Both the position numbers and the translations under genes were made by a program. From Haberlea rhodopensis (taxonomy: Eukaryota; Streptophyta; Magnoliopsida; Lamiales; Gesneriaceae): 64,000 nt of DNA. Shown piece by piece: positions 1 to 10,553 of the stretch. Location: the NCBI GenBank assembly GCA_907163345.1, contig CAJQUN010000224.1, forward strand, positions 620,001-684,000. The letters are read 5' to 3'. Each line of letters opens with the position of its first letter. The stretch's first letter is position 1. The notes beneath the pieces are model-generated. The model made no database searches, was not told the origin of the DNA, and worked only from the letters and a program-made list of their open reading frames with translations.

Positions 1-1
1 T

Positions 2-301
2 GGCGATGGTTCTTTCCGCCAGATGTATTGATAGCGATGGTCCATTCCGCTATATTGATTGGCGATGGGTTATACCGCCGGGTATTGATAGCGATGCCTC
101 TTTCCGCTATTATGTGGACGATGATCCATGCTCAGGAGTATAGCGAGGTTTCATGCCACCTATTATATGACGAGGTATCATGCCGTCGATTCTATAGCGA
201 TGGACTGTGCCGCTATATATTCAGCACAGGATTTTGCCGCCTTCGAGCGATGGGTGCTGATTACGTATTATTATTGAGCGACGGAGATAGGTATGCCGCT
301 A
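2..301 (+). repeat. GCGA/CCGC short-hairpin array in LARD-1
   Basis: A run of short inverted repeats: GGCG...CGCC at 2-20 and 61-79, TAGCG...CGCTA at 32-52 and 89-109, GACG...CGTC near 160-180 and TATAGCG...CGCTATA at 193-217, with a weaker member near 274-301. Loops are about 9-11 bases and usually start ANGG and end in CC. The same family appears reversed at 9,580-10,560 and 16,100-17,080. Confidence 0.75.
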
Positions 302-2155
302 TCTTGTTAGCGATGAGGTATGAGATATTGCTATTCTATTTAGCATTATTATAGCTGGCATGCGTTGTTATACATGTTTTATTATGACTATTTTACTAGC
401 ATGATGATGGATGACATATGTTGATGTACATGGACCGTCACGAGTTGACTGGGTTGTTTAGATGTCATTGTTGACATGTATCGTCACTAGTTGACGATAC
501 CTTAGATGCCATGAGTGGGCATGTGTCGTCACGGGATGGCGATGACGATGGTGTAGGAGATGTCTTATTAGACATGCATCATCGTTACGATGAACAATGC
601 GTTGAGTATACGTTTTCAGTTGTATGCCTTGGGTGCCAGTGTCGGGCACAAGGTGGTGTGTGCGTCACCGATTAACGTGGCCCTTATACCGAGCGGGTTG
701 CTCGAGGAATGGATGGACGCGCTGAACATGTGATTGTACCGCAGAAATTGTTTGAGGTAATCATATTTCGAGTGGTGATACCCTTGAGGTATGCTCGTTG
801 GAATGACTTTTGGCCATGTTTTTTACGACAGGAGTAATCGTGGAGGAATTACTCGCTTTCTATTGATATGACATGTGGTAGACATGGTCACACCACCCAT
901 GAGGGTGTAGAATGGGTCCTAAGGGAGTAGGATCAGGTTATGTTAAGTACATGGGGACATTGGAGTGTCCAGGGTATATCAGCATTGGAGGAATGTTGGG
1001 TAAAGACCCACTACTCTATTGATTTTTCTTCCCATGGTATGGTATGCCGTGCGGAAACGTCCATCTGATTGGTAGGTTTGAGGTGAACCTAGTGAGGCAG
1101 CGACTAGTTTGTCTGCCGCGTGTGTGCAGCACCATGATGGGCTTGTTAGAGCCGTTATACTGCTCGTTGGAACCAAGTTTTGCAAATCGTAAGGTGATGC
1201 GATGTGGATTGTGGTGGACTCTAGTAGTCACCACGTCATTTGAAGTTGAGGTTGTGTATGCCTCACTGAAACGTATATACGTTTATGTTTAAATCTGGGT
1301 GAGACTTGTCTGGGACAGCTCATGATGTTGAAGTACCAACAAGAGAGTCATCAAGTCGTCGATGATTCGATCTGGGAATCAACGTATTTGGGATGCAATG
1401 GGTTTATTGCATGTCCTTTCAAATTTGAAACTCTGAGGAGTCTCGATTGTTTATTTATGACCAGGATGTGGATCTTGGGATATCCGGAGGTGGACATCTT
1501 ATGAGATATCTTTTGTGTGAATCTGTGGCCGTGAGTTGCCCAATTTGAGTTGCAATGATGCGACTGCTCCTTCGATAGAGGAGGTTTGAAAGTGGAAACC
1601 AGGTTTGGTGTGTGTACACCGTGGAATACTAGTGTTTCCCTCGTAACGATGTATGTTAGACATCGTGAGTCATGTTAGAGATGTCATTGAATGATATCTA
1701 CGATGGAATCGGGAGCGATTCGAATCCTTGCAGTTTCAGTCGACTAACTGCTTTTGGATTGTTAGCGTTGGGTTGCGCTGACGCTCTTTGACGTTATGAT
1801 GGATTTGGAAGTCTATTCCACTCCAGAGTTTGACACGAGGTCAACGTTCTCACGGTTGAGGTGTCATTCAGGATGCGTTCTTACTGGTTGTATTAGAACG
1901 AAGGATGATTGTCCGATCTACAGTCGTAAGTATCGGTTGTTTTGCAGTCATGAGGGACTGACTTTTGGGATGACCCGCATCGAGGTACGTTTGCCTCTTG
2001 GGTAATATGTTGGTTTCGGTAAAGTCGCTCTGTTTCAGAGTTTGATGTGAGATAAGTATCCTCGCGTTTGTTAAGACGATCCTGATATGGTCAAGAATGG
2101 AAGTTATGGCTTCATGTTGTTGTGTAGCCTGGGTGTTATGTAATACACCGGTGCT

Positions 2156-2190
2156 AATTTCGAGGACGAAATTCTTTTAGTGGGGGATAT
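2156..2190 (+). promoter_or_regulatory. Polypurine tract and conserved pre-PPT inverted repeat of LARD-1
   Basis: The inverted repeat ATTTCG-AGGA-CGAAAT is followed by ttcttttagtgggggatat, which abuts the LTR start at 2,191. The purine run is the expected plus-strand primer. The same inverted repeat precedes the PPT of Tekay-B, -C and -D, so the LARD has kept the cis signal of coding elements. Confidence 0.8.
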
Positions 2191-4603
2191 TGTGATGACC
2201 AGGGATTATAGATGTTAATCCAATAGTGTTAAAAATCCCTAAAGTTGTTTTACGTAGCGATTTGGAGTTTAATCGCGATGTTGGGCCTTCTGGGCTCGTT
2301 TATTTGGGTAGTTGGGATCGTTGGATCCCGAGGTTGAGATTGTATTCACATTACGGTGTAAAACCTAAGAGTTGGGTTTTTGATGTGTCTCGGAATCTCG
2401 GGTGCTTGTGTGAGCACCGGTAGGGGGTTTTGGAGTTAGAGAGAGAGTTTTTGAAAACAGATGATTTTTAATGAATCATGATGTATTTGTGGGGCTATTA
2501 GTATTTCGGGGGATTTTTGCTATAAATACCAGTTGAACCCGAGATTTTAAATAAAATTTCATTTCAGCCCCTTACCTTTTCTCTCTCCCCGCCCGCGCCC
2601 CATTCCCGTCTGCCCCAGCCGCCGCGCGCAAAAGCGGTGCGCCCGCTGCCGTCCGGCCGCCGTTCGGCGCGTGCGACCCGCCATCGGCTTCGTCTCGTCG
2701 AGGCGCAGCTATCCCCACCGGCAATTCGAAGTTTGGTCGCGTTTCTCGTTCGGATTTTGGCAGAATGCGTCGATCCCCAAAAGCTAGGGTTCTTCGATTT
2801 CGGTCAATTTTCCTTCCGATTTTCGATTGGGTAACCTTCCTTACCCCTTTTCCATGATTGTGAAGTTATTCCCTGCTATTTGGTGTTGGATTGGTTCGAA
2901 AATTATTTCGAATTTTGTAGGGTCTGATTTCGATTTTTGGGGGTTTTGGCTATGGGTTGATGTTTCATGTTAGGGATCGTTTATTACTTGTTTTAGATGA
3001 TTTATGATGCTTGGTTGGGTTCGAATCGTGATGCTAGGGTTCGAATTATTGAAGGTGTTCTTGGGCAATTTTTCGATATGTCGCATTCGTTTTCCCTCCC
3101 AGCATGTACCCTGCCCCGGGTCTTTTAAATGATTTATTGTCGTGTGTTGACAATATTTTGAGGGTTATGGATGTGCTTGAGCATGGGTTACATGTTCGTA
3201 AATAATTGTAAATTAATCGTGTTAGCACATCGTTCCTCGGGGCACGGAACTCGAGCAAGGTTTGGCTCGGACTTCGAGGATTTAAGGTACGTTTAGCGTA
3301 CGAGCATAGTTTAAATGATGTTTTACAAGTATGATGCATGATTTAAAATACATGAAATGTTTTACTATGATGGTACCGGGACTTGGTTACGTTATGTCGA
3401 TTCACATGGTGAAATGCTTGGTGCCGCTATGAAGCGAGCAAATGATGGGGTGTGGTTGCTACGGAGCGAACACCGATAGTATGACGCTACTTTGAAGTAA
3501 GAAATGAAAATGTGGTATTTGATTAGATATCTAGGATATCTGTATTTTATTCCCTATTGGTAATGAATAGGAACAGAGACGTAGTTAATCAGAGAAGTGA
3601 TTAACTAGTATCGGAAGTTAAGGAAATCTTAAATGATATCTAGAATTATGATAATTGCTAGATAAAGAAAGATGTTATGAAATGTTGTTAAATTGAAACT
3701 GGCTAGGGTTAACCAATATGATGATTAACTGCATATTCAGGATTTGATGATTTATCTGTTTTGAGAACAGGGTTATTACAGGGGTACGCTATGATGAGGA
3801 TGATACCATCCAGGAAGTATCACATATGTTCCACAATATTTACATTTTCGTAAATTATGTATAATGTCATTATGATTATGAAATTGTGGAATTGGTATGC
3901 TCACCCCGTTGGGGGCTGTCTCTGTTGGGGCAGGTAAACAGGTACATCGATGGCTTTGGAAATGAGCTCGAGCGGTTGATTGGATGTACTCCCAGGATCG
4001 TGGTACCAGGGCTTGATGGAGCACGGTATCGTATAGAGTACTTATATACCCCTGAGGATTATATACATATTCATGATGCTCGCATGTGAGCACGATTATA
4101 CTTGTATATGGGTTGTATATAAAGGCATGAGCCTTTCTCTCTTTCATTCTATGTCGCATGCAATTAGAGGTAGAATTGCTAAATGATATGAGAGTCATTG
4201 GTGTATTGTGGGTGTCGAAACCCACTTTTGTTGTCATATGTGTGGTGTCTTCCCTGGCTGGGAATTTACTTGATATTGCTGTATTCTGATGAGTATTATG
4301 TTTTCCCTGGCCGGGAATTGTGTTATGTGTTGTGCTTTTATTTCGGGATAGCTCTATTTATGGGGAGATTCTGCCCAAATTTTTATAAAAGTCCACAATG
4401 TAAAAAGTGGTGTAATGGGCGAACTCTATGAGTTTATTGTTGTTAGGATGATGAACTTATAACATTGTATGTTAAAGAAAATTTTGTAATTGCCATTCAA
4501 TGGTAAAGTATCATCTGAGTTTCCCGAATGATTTTATTGAAAGCATGTGCCACACATAATGATTAATACACTAATCAACGGTTAAGTATATGGGGTCCTT
4601 ACA
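2191..4603 (+). repeat. LARD-1 3' LTR (2,413 bp)
   Basis: The LTR starts TGTGATGACC after a polypurine tract and ends GGTCCTTACA. It is a diverged relative of the two LTRs at 11,361-13,911 and 17,885-20,437 on the other strand. Inside are a TATA box at 2,521, a GC-rich stretch at about 2,580-2,720, and a GTACG...CGTAC hairpin at 3,287-3,301. The next five bases (4,604-4,608, atatg) would be the target-site duplication, but its partner is outside the window. Short open frames in the GC-rich part are not genes. Confidence 0.88.
2521..2528 (+). promoter_or_regulatory. TATA box of LARD-1 LTR
   Basis: TATAAATA lies about 330 bp into the LTR and is followed some 60 bp later by a pyrimidine- and GC-rich leader-like stretch. 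The same box is found at 13,576-13,583 and 20,101-20,108 in the reversed LTRs. It implies a short U3 and a very long R-U5. Confidence 0.7.
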
Positions 4604-5298
4604 ATATGTATATATGTATATGTACCAGACATATTCTCAATATTAATAAAATCATGAGATCAATAAATCCCTCTAATAATTTTAAGTTTTAGATGCCTTC
4701 CAAAATTAAAAGTACTCGTCAAGACTTCGATTGAACATGTGTGGGTTTCCCAAAGCAAAGCACCGTGACAATCTTGGTAAGGCGCGAAAGGATAAAATTG
4801 ATATCCGTTTTTCTTTAAATTGGGTCCGACTTAACTAGGTTATCTCAATAGGATTGGAAACCTAGAGGCATGGGGTTGGATAATAATTCATTAGATGAAT
4901 TTGAACAAAGTGTTGTTCATCCAACCATCCAAGAATTACATGTGATGTAATTGACAAAGTGTTGTTACCTAAATAACCGAGTCTTGGGTGATTAGCCAAA
5001 GCTAACTCAGGGTTAGGTGAAATATGGATCTTGGCCCACTAAGGTTTCGAGGGTTGATAATTTTAAACAAAATAGTGGGAGTGTCATTTAATATACCTTA
5101 TTAAATGATTAAAATCATAAACTTATTTTGCATATTTATATTGTAGATATCCATGGCATCAAACAACGTAACTAGCACACTATCATTGCGATCGATCCTT
5201 GAGAAGGACAAACTGAATGGGACATGCTTTAGAAACAACAATATTTATACTGAACCGTGTTCCATCTAAATCAGTAGAAAAGACACCATATGAGATAT
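4604..5298 (+). mobile_element. Ty1/copia element, 5' leader and start of gag (left fragment)
   Basis: This is the left piece of a copia element whose right piece resumes at 36,403. It holds a long untranslated leader (4,604-5,152) and then a short gag start. No LTR or primer-binding site is visible between 4,604 and 5,152, so the 5' LTR must have been separated or lost where LARD-1 inserted. The stretch 4,604-4,680 is also found, reverse complemented, at 62,948-63,030. The right edge is the Tekay-C insertion: the last five bases, gatat, are repeated at 36,403-36,407. Confidence 0.75.
5153..5298 (+). pseudogene. Ty1/copia gag start fused by deletion to integrase remnant
   Basis: The ATG at 5,153 opens a frame beginning MASNN and containing ILEKDKLNG, the usual N-terminal Gag motif of plant copia elements. 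The frame stops at 5,269. From about 5,240 another frame reads into integrase C-terminal sequence (VPSKSVEKTPYE), which continues after Tekay-C at 36,408 (WTKKRPS). The rest of gag, the protease and most of the integrase are therefore missing by an internal deletion near 5,220-5,245. The open part is only about 39 codons and cannot give a working Gag. Confidence 0.7.
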
Positions 5299-6194
5299 TG
5301 TGATGCCCCAAAATCAATTATATGCAATTTGAGCATTAATGATGGTCATGTGATTATTTATGTTGGTAATTAATTTATATGATGGGTAATGAAGTGTTAG
5401 CATGATTTAATTATATTGATTACCAATTATGAGGAAAGCATGAATTTAAGGGAAGTTTGTAGCATGTTGTAAAATGCTTTTAAAATACCAAGGGGAGTAT
5501 TTTATACATCATGTTAAGTTTGGGGTACAACTTTTAATTAAATTAAAACAACCCCTTTTTAATCCTTTACCCATCACTTTAACCCCACTTTACCATTCAC
5601 TTTTTAAAAATCCCCAAAACCACTTCCCAACCCCAAACCCTTCCCGTTTTCGAGATCCACCAAAGAAGGAGAAGGAAAGCTTCACAAAAACTTTGTTTGT
5701 GTGATCTTTGTTAGGATTTGGAGCCTACAAGAGGTATGGAACCATTCCTAAAAGTTTTATGATGTTTGGTGTTGAAATGGGTTAGTTTTTGATGCTTTAT
5801 GTGGGTTTGTTTTGGGTATATGTTGTTTATGGTTGGGGTATGATTTTTGAAGTGTTTTATGTGGGTTTTAGTGGGTTATGATGTTGTTGATGTTGTAGGG
5901 AAGTTTGGATTTGTAAGGCATGAAGAAAGGTTTGAAAAATGTTCATTAATGGCGATTTTTCGATGTACAGCGACTGGCGATCGATCGCCCATTTTTGGCG
6001 ATCGATCGCGAGCCGGCAGTGGGCGCCAGTAGCGTTTGGCGATCGATCGCCACCTTTGGGCGATCGATCGGCGAGGCTGGCGATCGATCGCGCCAAAAGT
6101 CGCGATCGATCGCCAAGATGCAAAATTTTGACCCTCGTCCAGTATGATCTCGCGATCGATCGGGCCTGGGCGGCGATCGATCGCGAGGTGTAAA
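5299..6194 (+). repeat. Tekay-C 5' LTR, left part
   Basis: It starts TGTGATGCCCC immediately after TSD gatat and matches the 3' LTR from 34,586. It is cut at 6,194/6,195 by Tekay-B; the last five bases, gtaaa (6,190-6,194), are duplicated at 27,386-27,390. It contains the eight-site palindrome array at 5,978-6,183. An AAGAG-GTATGG donor-like site at 5,734 and a TTGTAG acceptor-like site ending at 5,898 could bound a leader intron (speculative). Confidence 0.9.
5978..6183 (+). repeat. Eight-site CGATCGATCG palindrome array (Tekay-C 5' LTR)
   Basis: The 10-bp palindrome CGATCGATCG occurs at 5,978, 5,999, 6,040, 6,061, 6,081, 6,103, 6,153 and 6,174. Start-to-start distances are 21, 41, 21, 20, 22, 50 and 21 bp. 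Flanks are often GG/CC, extending the palindrome to 14 bp. Spacer sequences are not repeats of each other. Open frames on both strands here result from the palindrome, not from coding. Confidence 0.92.
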
Positions 6195-8047
6195 TGTAAG
6201 GACCCTAATCCTTAAGTGCGGAATCAAGGCATAATAGAGCTAATATAAATGATCAGAGTGAGAAATAACGTGTTGAGTCTATGAGCTTAAGCATTACATG
6301 CCAAAATAAGGACTACCAAAAATTGATTAATTACATTCCAATCAATGAATGTTCAATTATAGTTTTATACTACTCCTAGAGTAGATACTATCCAATTAAT
6401 CCTGTCCTTCAGTCTCAAAAGCATCCTCAAAAGCTCACCATCTCAACCCGTCTAGCCCTTCTATCATGCCAAACGTGTACCTACAAGGACAACCCCCAAA
6501 CATGAGCAATAATAATCATTCATATTCAACACAATATGAAGATAAAGCGTAAATGCATAATCATAATAAAACACTTCCTGTTTTCCCCATGCATTTCAAA
6601 CGCTTCCCGTTTGGTCGTCCCTGTACCATAACTCATGAGTATAATCAACAGATTATTTTAAATGGTCCAAACATGTCATGAACATATACCATTTCATCAA
6701 TATACCAAATACTGATCCTCAATCCCTAGTCTGTCCATCACAATGTATTTTAATGCCCCTCGCTTATTTACATATAGACGGCATAGGATAACCTCGCTTC
6801 AATGGACTGCGGGACTCCCACCCCTCGCCTCTCATTGAGCGGCAAATACCCTTTCCTCGTCCTATATGATAACCACGCTCAAATGTGACATGCGGCGCTC
6901 CCACCCCTCGCTTCACATTTAGCGGAACCAAACCAAATAGCGGCAAGCATTAAAATCATCAAGGGATGACCACGACTCATGGGATGTGCACCAATAATCA
7001 TATGCATCTATAAACATCATGCATAACATGTATTTGCATCCACTATGCAATACCACATATATACTTGCATCCACAATGCATAAACAATAAGTATATAAGA
7101 TACATGTACCGTTGGGGTGCCCGTACGTCCACTATGTACCTTTCCAAAATGTAGGGTATGGTAGGACTTCAATGCCTTGGCTGTGTTGCCACCTGGGATG
7201 GTTCTACACATTCACATAAACCAATATTAGAACCCAATAATAGTCCAATACCAAAAATCCTACAAAAATAACCAAAAAAACCATATTTTGGCTTTCGCGA
7301 TCGATCGCCCCTCACGGCGATCGATCGTCAATCCTCACTGTCCGAGAATCAAAATTGCACCCTTCGGCGATCGATCGCCACCCCTGGCGCGATCGATCGC
7401 CAGACCCGCCGATCGATCGCCCAAGAGTGGCGATCGATCGCCAAGCGCTGGCAAAACTCACTGCCTGGGCGCGATCGATCGCCTGGAATGGGCGATCGAT
7501 CGCCAACCCCTGTAACCCGAAAATCCCCCATTTTTGTACCTCTAAACCATTCCAACCCATTCCAACACTTAACCAACCAATCAACAACATAAATATCAAC
7601 ATAAACCACCAAAATACACTTCAAAACAAGTATAAATCTAACCCTTAACCAAAACCACAACAACCCCCACAAACCCATTTCAAAATCATTAAAAACCCTT
7701 CCAAAACTAACCCAAACACAATAAAAATGACAATGAGGCATCCATACCTCTTGGGGACCTCAAATCACCCAATAATCTTCACAAATCAAGACTTTTGGAA
7801 GGTTTTCTCTTCAACCCTAAGCTCAAGCTCGAAAATGGAAGAAGGGAAAGGGTTTGGGTGGTGATTTTGGTAAAGTAAGAATGAGTGGATGAGGTGGGGT
7901 TGGGGTAGTAAAAGGTGTGGTTTAATTAAAAGCAAATCAAAATAATTCCATGGTGTATAAAACACCCCAACATGATATTTTTCAAAGCATTAACTCAAAA
8001 TGCACCGAATATCAATTAAACACATGATTTCCAATTAATTGCTACCA
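6195..8047 (-). repeat. Tekay-B 3' LTR, distal part
   Basis: It starts TGTAAGGACCC on the plus strand, which is the LTR end on the minus strand, and matches 25,328-27,180 almost base for base. It is truncated at about 8,047, where LARD internal sequence begins; the exact base is blurred by shared AAGGG/AAAGG sequence. It contains a palindrome array (7,298-7,502) and CGC-rich hairpins near 6,750-6,950. Confidence 0.9.
7298..7502 (-). repeat. Eight-site CGATCGATCG palindrome array (Tekay-B 3' LTR)
   Basis: Same eight-site layout as 26,431-26,635, offset by 19,133 bp. One C-to-T change at the flank of the second site (GATCGTC versus GATCGCC) is the only difference I see between the two copies. 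Confidence 0.9.
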
Positions 8048-9931
8048 AGGGCATGCAATAAACCCATTGCATCCTCAACGCTTGTGTCGTTAGCGACACC
8101 CAACAAATCCGAAATTCCTGCCATGGAGATTCCCAATCTCAAGGTGTTCCATATCTCTCATCAGAGATTTAACCATCCTAAAATAGCATAACTCTATGCT
8201 TGACAGAAAGGAAATCAATAACTGGCATCCGTATACTCACCTGTATACCTGCCTAAGTATTGGCATCGCATGCATACTCAATGTACTTGGCTCGGGTATC
8301 TACAACATACCCCTAAGCCCTATACACAACTGTCAATCCGGAGTCATTCCCATCCAGTGGAGAATGAAAATCGACGATCAACAACACGGCGTGATTCCCA
8401 AAATCAATACCACACGTACCAGCTTACCGAATCCTTCAAAGATTCCCCAAATAGGTATAGTACTACCCCCCTTCCTCACAAGGGAAGTGCCATCGAACTC
8501 GAGATCCACTAGTCTCGAACCACTGTTCGGAAAAAACTGGATACAATAACACCCATTGCATCCCAAATACACGGATTCCCTTAGATTGAGTCAATAACGA
8601 CCTGATGACTCTCTTGTTGGTACTCCAACATCCTGAGCTGTCCCAGACAAGTCTCACCAAGATTAAACACAAACGTATACACGTTTCAGTGAGGCATGCC
8701 CAACCTCAGTCTCAAATGACGTGGTGACTACTAGAGTTCACCACAATCCACATCGTATCACCTTACGATTTGCTAAACTTGGTTCCAACGAGCAGTATAA
8801 CGGCTCTAGCAAGCCCCTCATGGTGCTGCACACACACGGCAGACAAACTAGTCGCTGCCTCTCTAGGTTCACCTCAATCCTACCAATAAGATGGATGTTT
8901 CCGCACGGCATACCATACTGTGGGAAGAAAACTCAATAGAGTAGTGGGTCTTTATCCAGCATTCCTCTAATGCCGATACACCCTGGACACTCCAATGTCC
9001 CTATGTACTTAACATAACCTGCTCCTACTCCCTTAGGACTCATCCTACACCCTCATGGGTGGTGTGACCATGTCTACCACATGTCACATCGACAGAAAGC
9101 GAGTAATTTCCTCATGATTACTCCTGTCGTCAAATCACATGGCCAAGAGCCATTCCAACGAGCATACCTCTAGGGTATCACCACTCGTAAAATGATCACC
9201 CCAAACGTAAGCTGCGGTACAATCACATGTACAGCGCATCCAACCATTCCTCGAGCAACCCGCTCGGTATAAGGGTCACGTCAATCGGTGCCGCACACAC
9301 CACCTTGTGCTCGGTACTGGCACCCAAGGCATACCACTGAATACGTATACTCAACGCATCGATCATCGTAACGATGATGCATGTCTAACAAGACATCTCA
9401 TACACCATCGTCATCGTCATCCCATGACGACACATGCCAACTCATGGCATCTAAGGCATTGTCAACTAGTGACGATACATGTCATCCACCATCATGCTAG
9501 TAAAATAGGCATAATAAAACATGTATATCAACGCATGCCAGATACAATAAAGCTAATAGAATAGCAATATCTCATACATCATCGCTAACAATATAGCGGC
9601 ATACCTGTCTCCGTCGCTCAATAATAGTACAAAATCAGCACCCATCGCTCAAAGGCGGCAAAATCCTGTGCTGAGTACATAGCGGCACAATCCCTCGCTA
9701 TAGAATCGACGGCATGACACCTCGTCATATAATAAGTGGCATGAAACCTTGCTATACACCTGAGCATGAATCATCGTCCACATAATAGCGGAAAGAGGCA
9801 TCGCTATCAATATATATACGGCGGCACGAATCATCACCAATAATCACAAAGAGGTGAATCATCATCATCGACACAGCGGGACACATCACCGCTATCATCC
9901 GTGTCCGGCGGTATAAACCATCGCAAATCAA

Positions 9932-10133
9932 TATAGCGGAATGAACCGTCGCTATAAATACACCTGGCGGAATGAACCCTCGCCAATAAATATAGCGGAA
10001 TGAACCGTCGCTATAAATACACCTGGCGGAATGAACCCTCGCCAATAAATATAGCGGAATGAACCGTCGCTATAAATACACCTGGCGGAATGAACCCTCG
10101 CCAATAAATATAGCGGAATGAACCGTCGCTATA
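9932..10133 (-). repeat. 59-bp hairpin repeats in LARD internal B
   Basis: TATAGCG...CGCTATA hairpins start at 9,932, 9,991, 10,050 and 10,109, exactly 59 bp apart, with a GGCG...CGCC hairpin between each pair. Loops carry GAATGAACC-type sequence. This is the same hairpin family as in LARD-1 at 2-301. Confidence 0.9.
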
Positions 10134-10140
10134 AATACAA

Positions 10141-10553
10141 ATCGACACAGCGGAACACATCACCGCTATCATCCGTGTCATCACAATGGAATGAATATAA
10201 ATCGACACAGCGGGACACATCACCGCTATCACCCGTGTCATCACAATGAAATGAATATAAATCGACACAGCGGGACACATCACCGCTATCATCCGTGTCA
10301 TCACAATGGAATGAATATAAATCGACACAGCGGGACACATCACCGCTATCACCCGTGTCATCACAATGAAATGAATATAAATCGACACAGCGGGACACAT
10401 CACCGCTATCATCCGTGTCATCACAATGGAATGAATATAAATCGACACAGCGGGACACATCACCGCTATCATCCGTGTCATCACAATGGAATGAATATAA
10501 ATCGACACAGCGGGACACATCACCGCTATCATCCGTGTCATCACAAAGGAATG
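10141..10553 (-). repeat. 60-bp tandem repeat, seven units (LARD internal B)
   Basis: Seven head-to-tail units of 60 bp start at 10,141, 10,201, 10,261, 10,321, 10,381, 10,441 and 10,501; a lone partial unit lies at about 9,869-9,905. Each unit has an outer GACAC...GTGTC stem and an inner AGCGG...CCGCT stem. Units alternate in a C/T and a G/A position, suggesting growth by two-unit steps. No spacers, so not CRISPR-like. Confidence 0.95.

Larger units (their letters stand above)
1..2190 (+). mobile_element. LARD-1 internal region, 3' part (non-coding)
   Basis: This is the downstream part of the internal region of a long-LTR, non-coding element (LARD type) whose 5' end lies outside the window. 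Read on the opposite strand it resembles 8,048-11,345 and 13,912-17,868, which places it in the same family as the tandem LARD. It has no gag or pol motif on either strand, and short open frames here are not supported by homology. The first 330 bases are a run of short hairpins; the rest (about 330-2,150) is ordinary unique-looking internal sequence in which I see no gene. It ends in a purine-rich tract directly before the LTR at 2,191. Confidence 0.75.

Noticed and set aside
2637..2834. Open frame in the GC-rich part of LARD-1's LTR
   Set aside because: GC-rich sequence has few stop codons by chance; the frame is not kept in the related LTRs at 13,370-13,520 and 19,910-20,050.
3776..4237. 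153-codon minus-strand open frame in LARD-1's LTR
   Set aside because: It lies inside an LTR; the related LTRs carry only shorter, shifted forms, and it has no domain.
5978..6183. GATC-rich cluster resembling a bacterial replication origin or Dam-site cluster
   Set aside because: It sits at a fixed place in LTRs of plant chromoviruses, with no DnaA boxes or bacterial genes nearby.
7349..7741. Open frames of 90-130 codons through the palindrome arrays (also at 5,846-6,227, 26,421-26,874, 35,162-35,546, 53,186-53,591 and 59,205-59,612)
   Set aside because: CGATCGATCG reads as the same dipeptide-like repeats (AIDR/GDRS/RSIA) in several frames of both strands. No start context or domain supports a gene.
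10141..10553. CRISPR-like array
   Set aside because: Units are directly adjacent 60-bp tandem copies with no unique spacers, in a plant retroelement.
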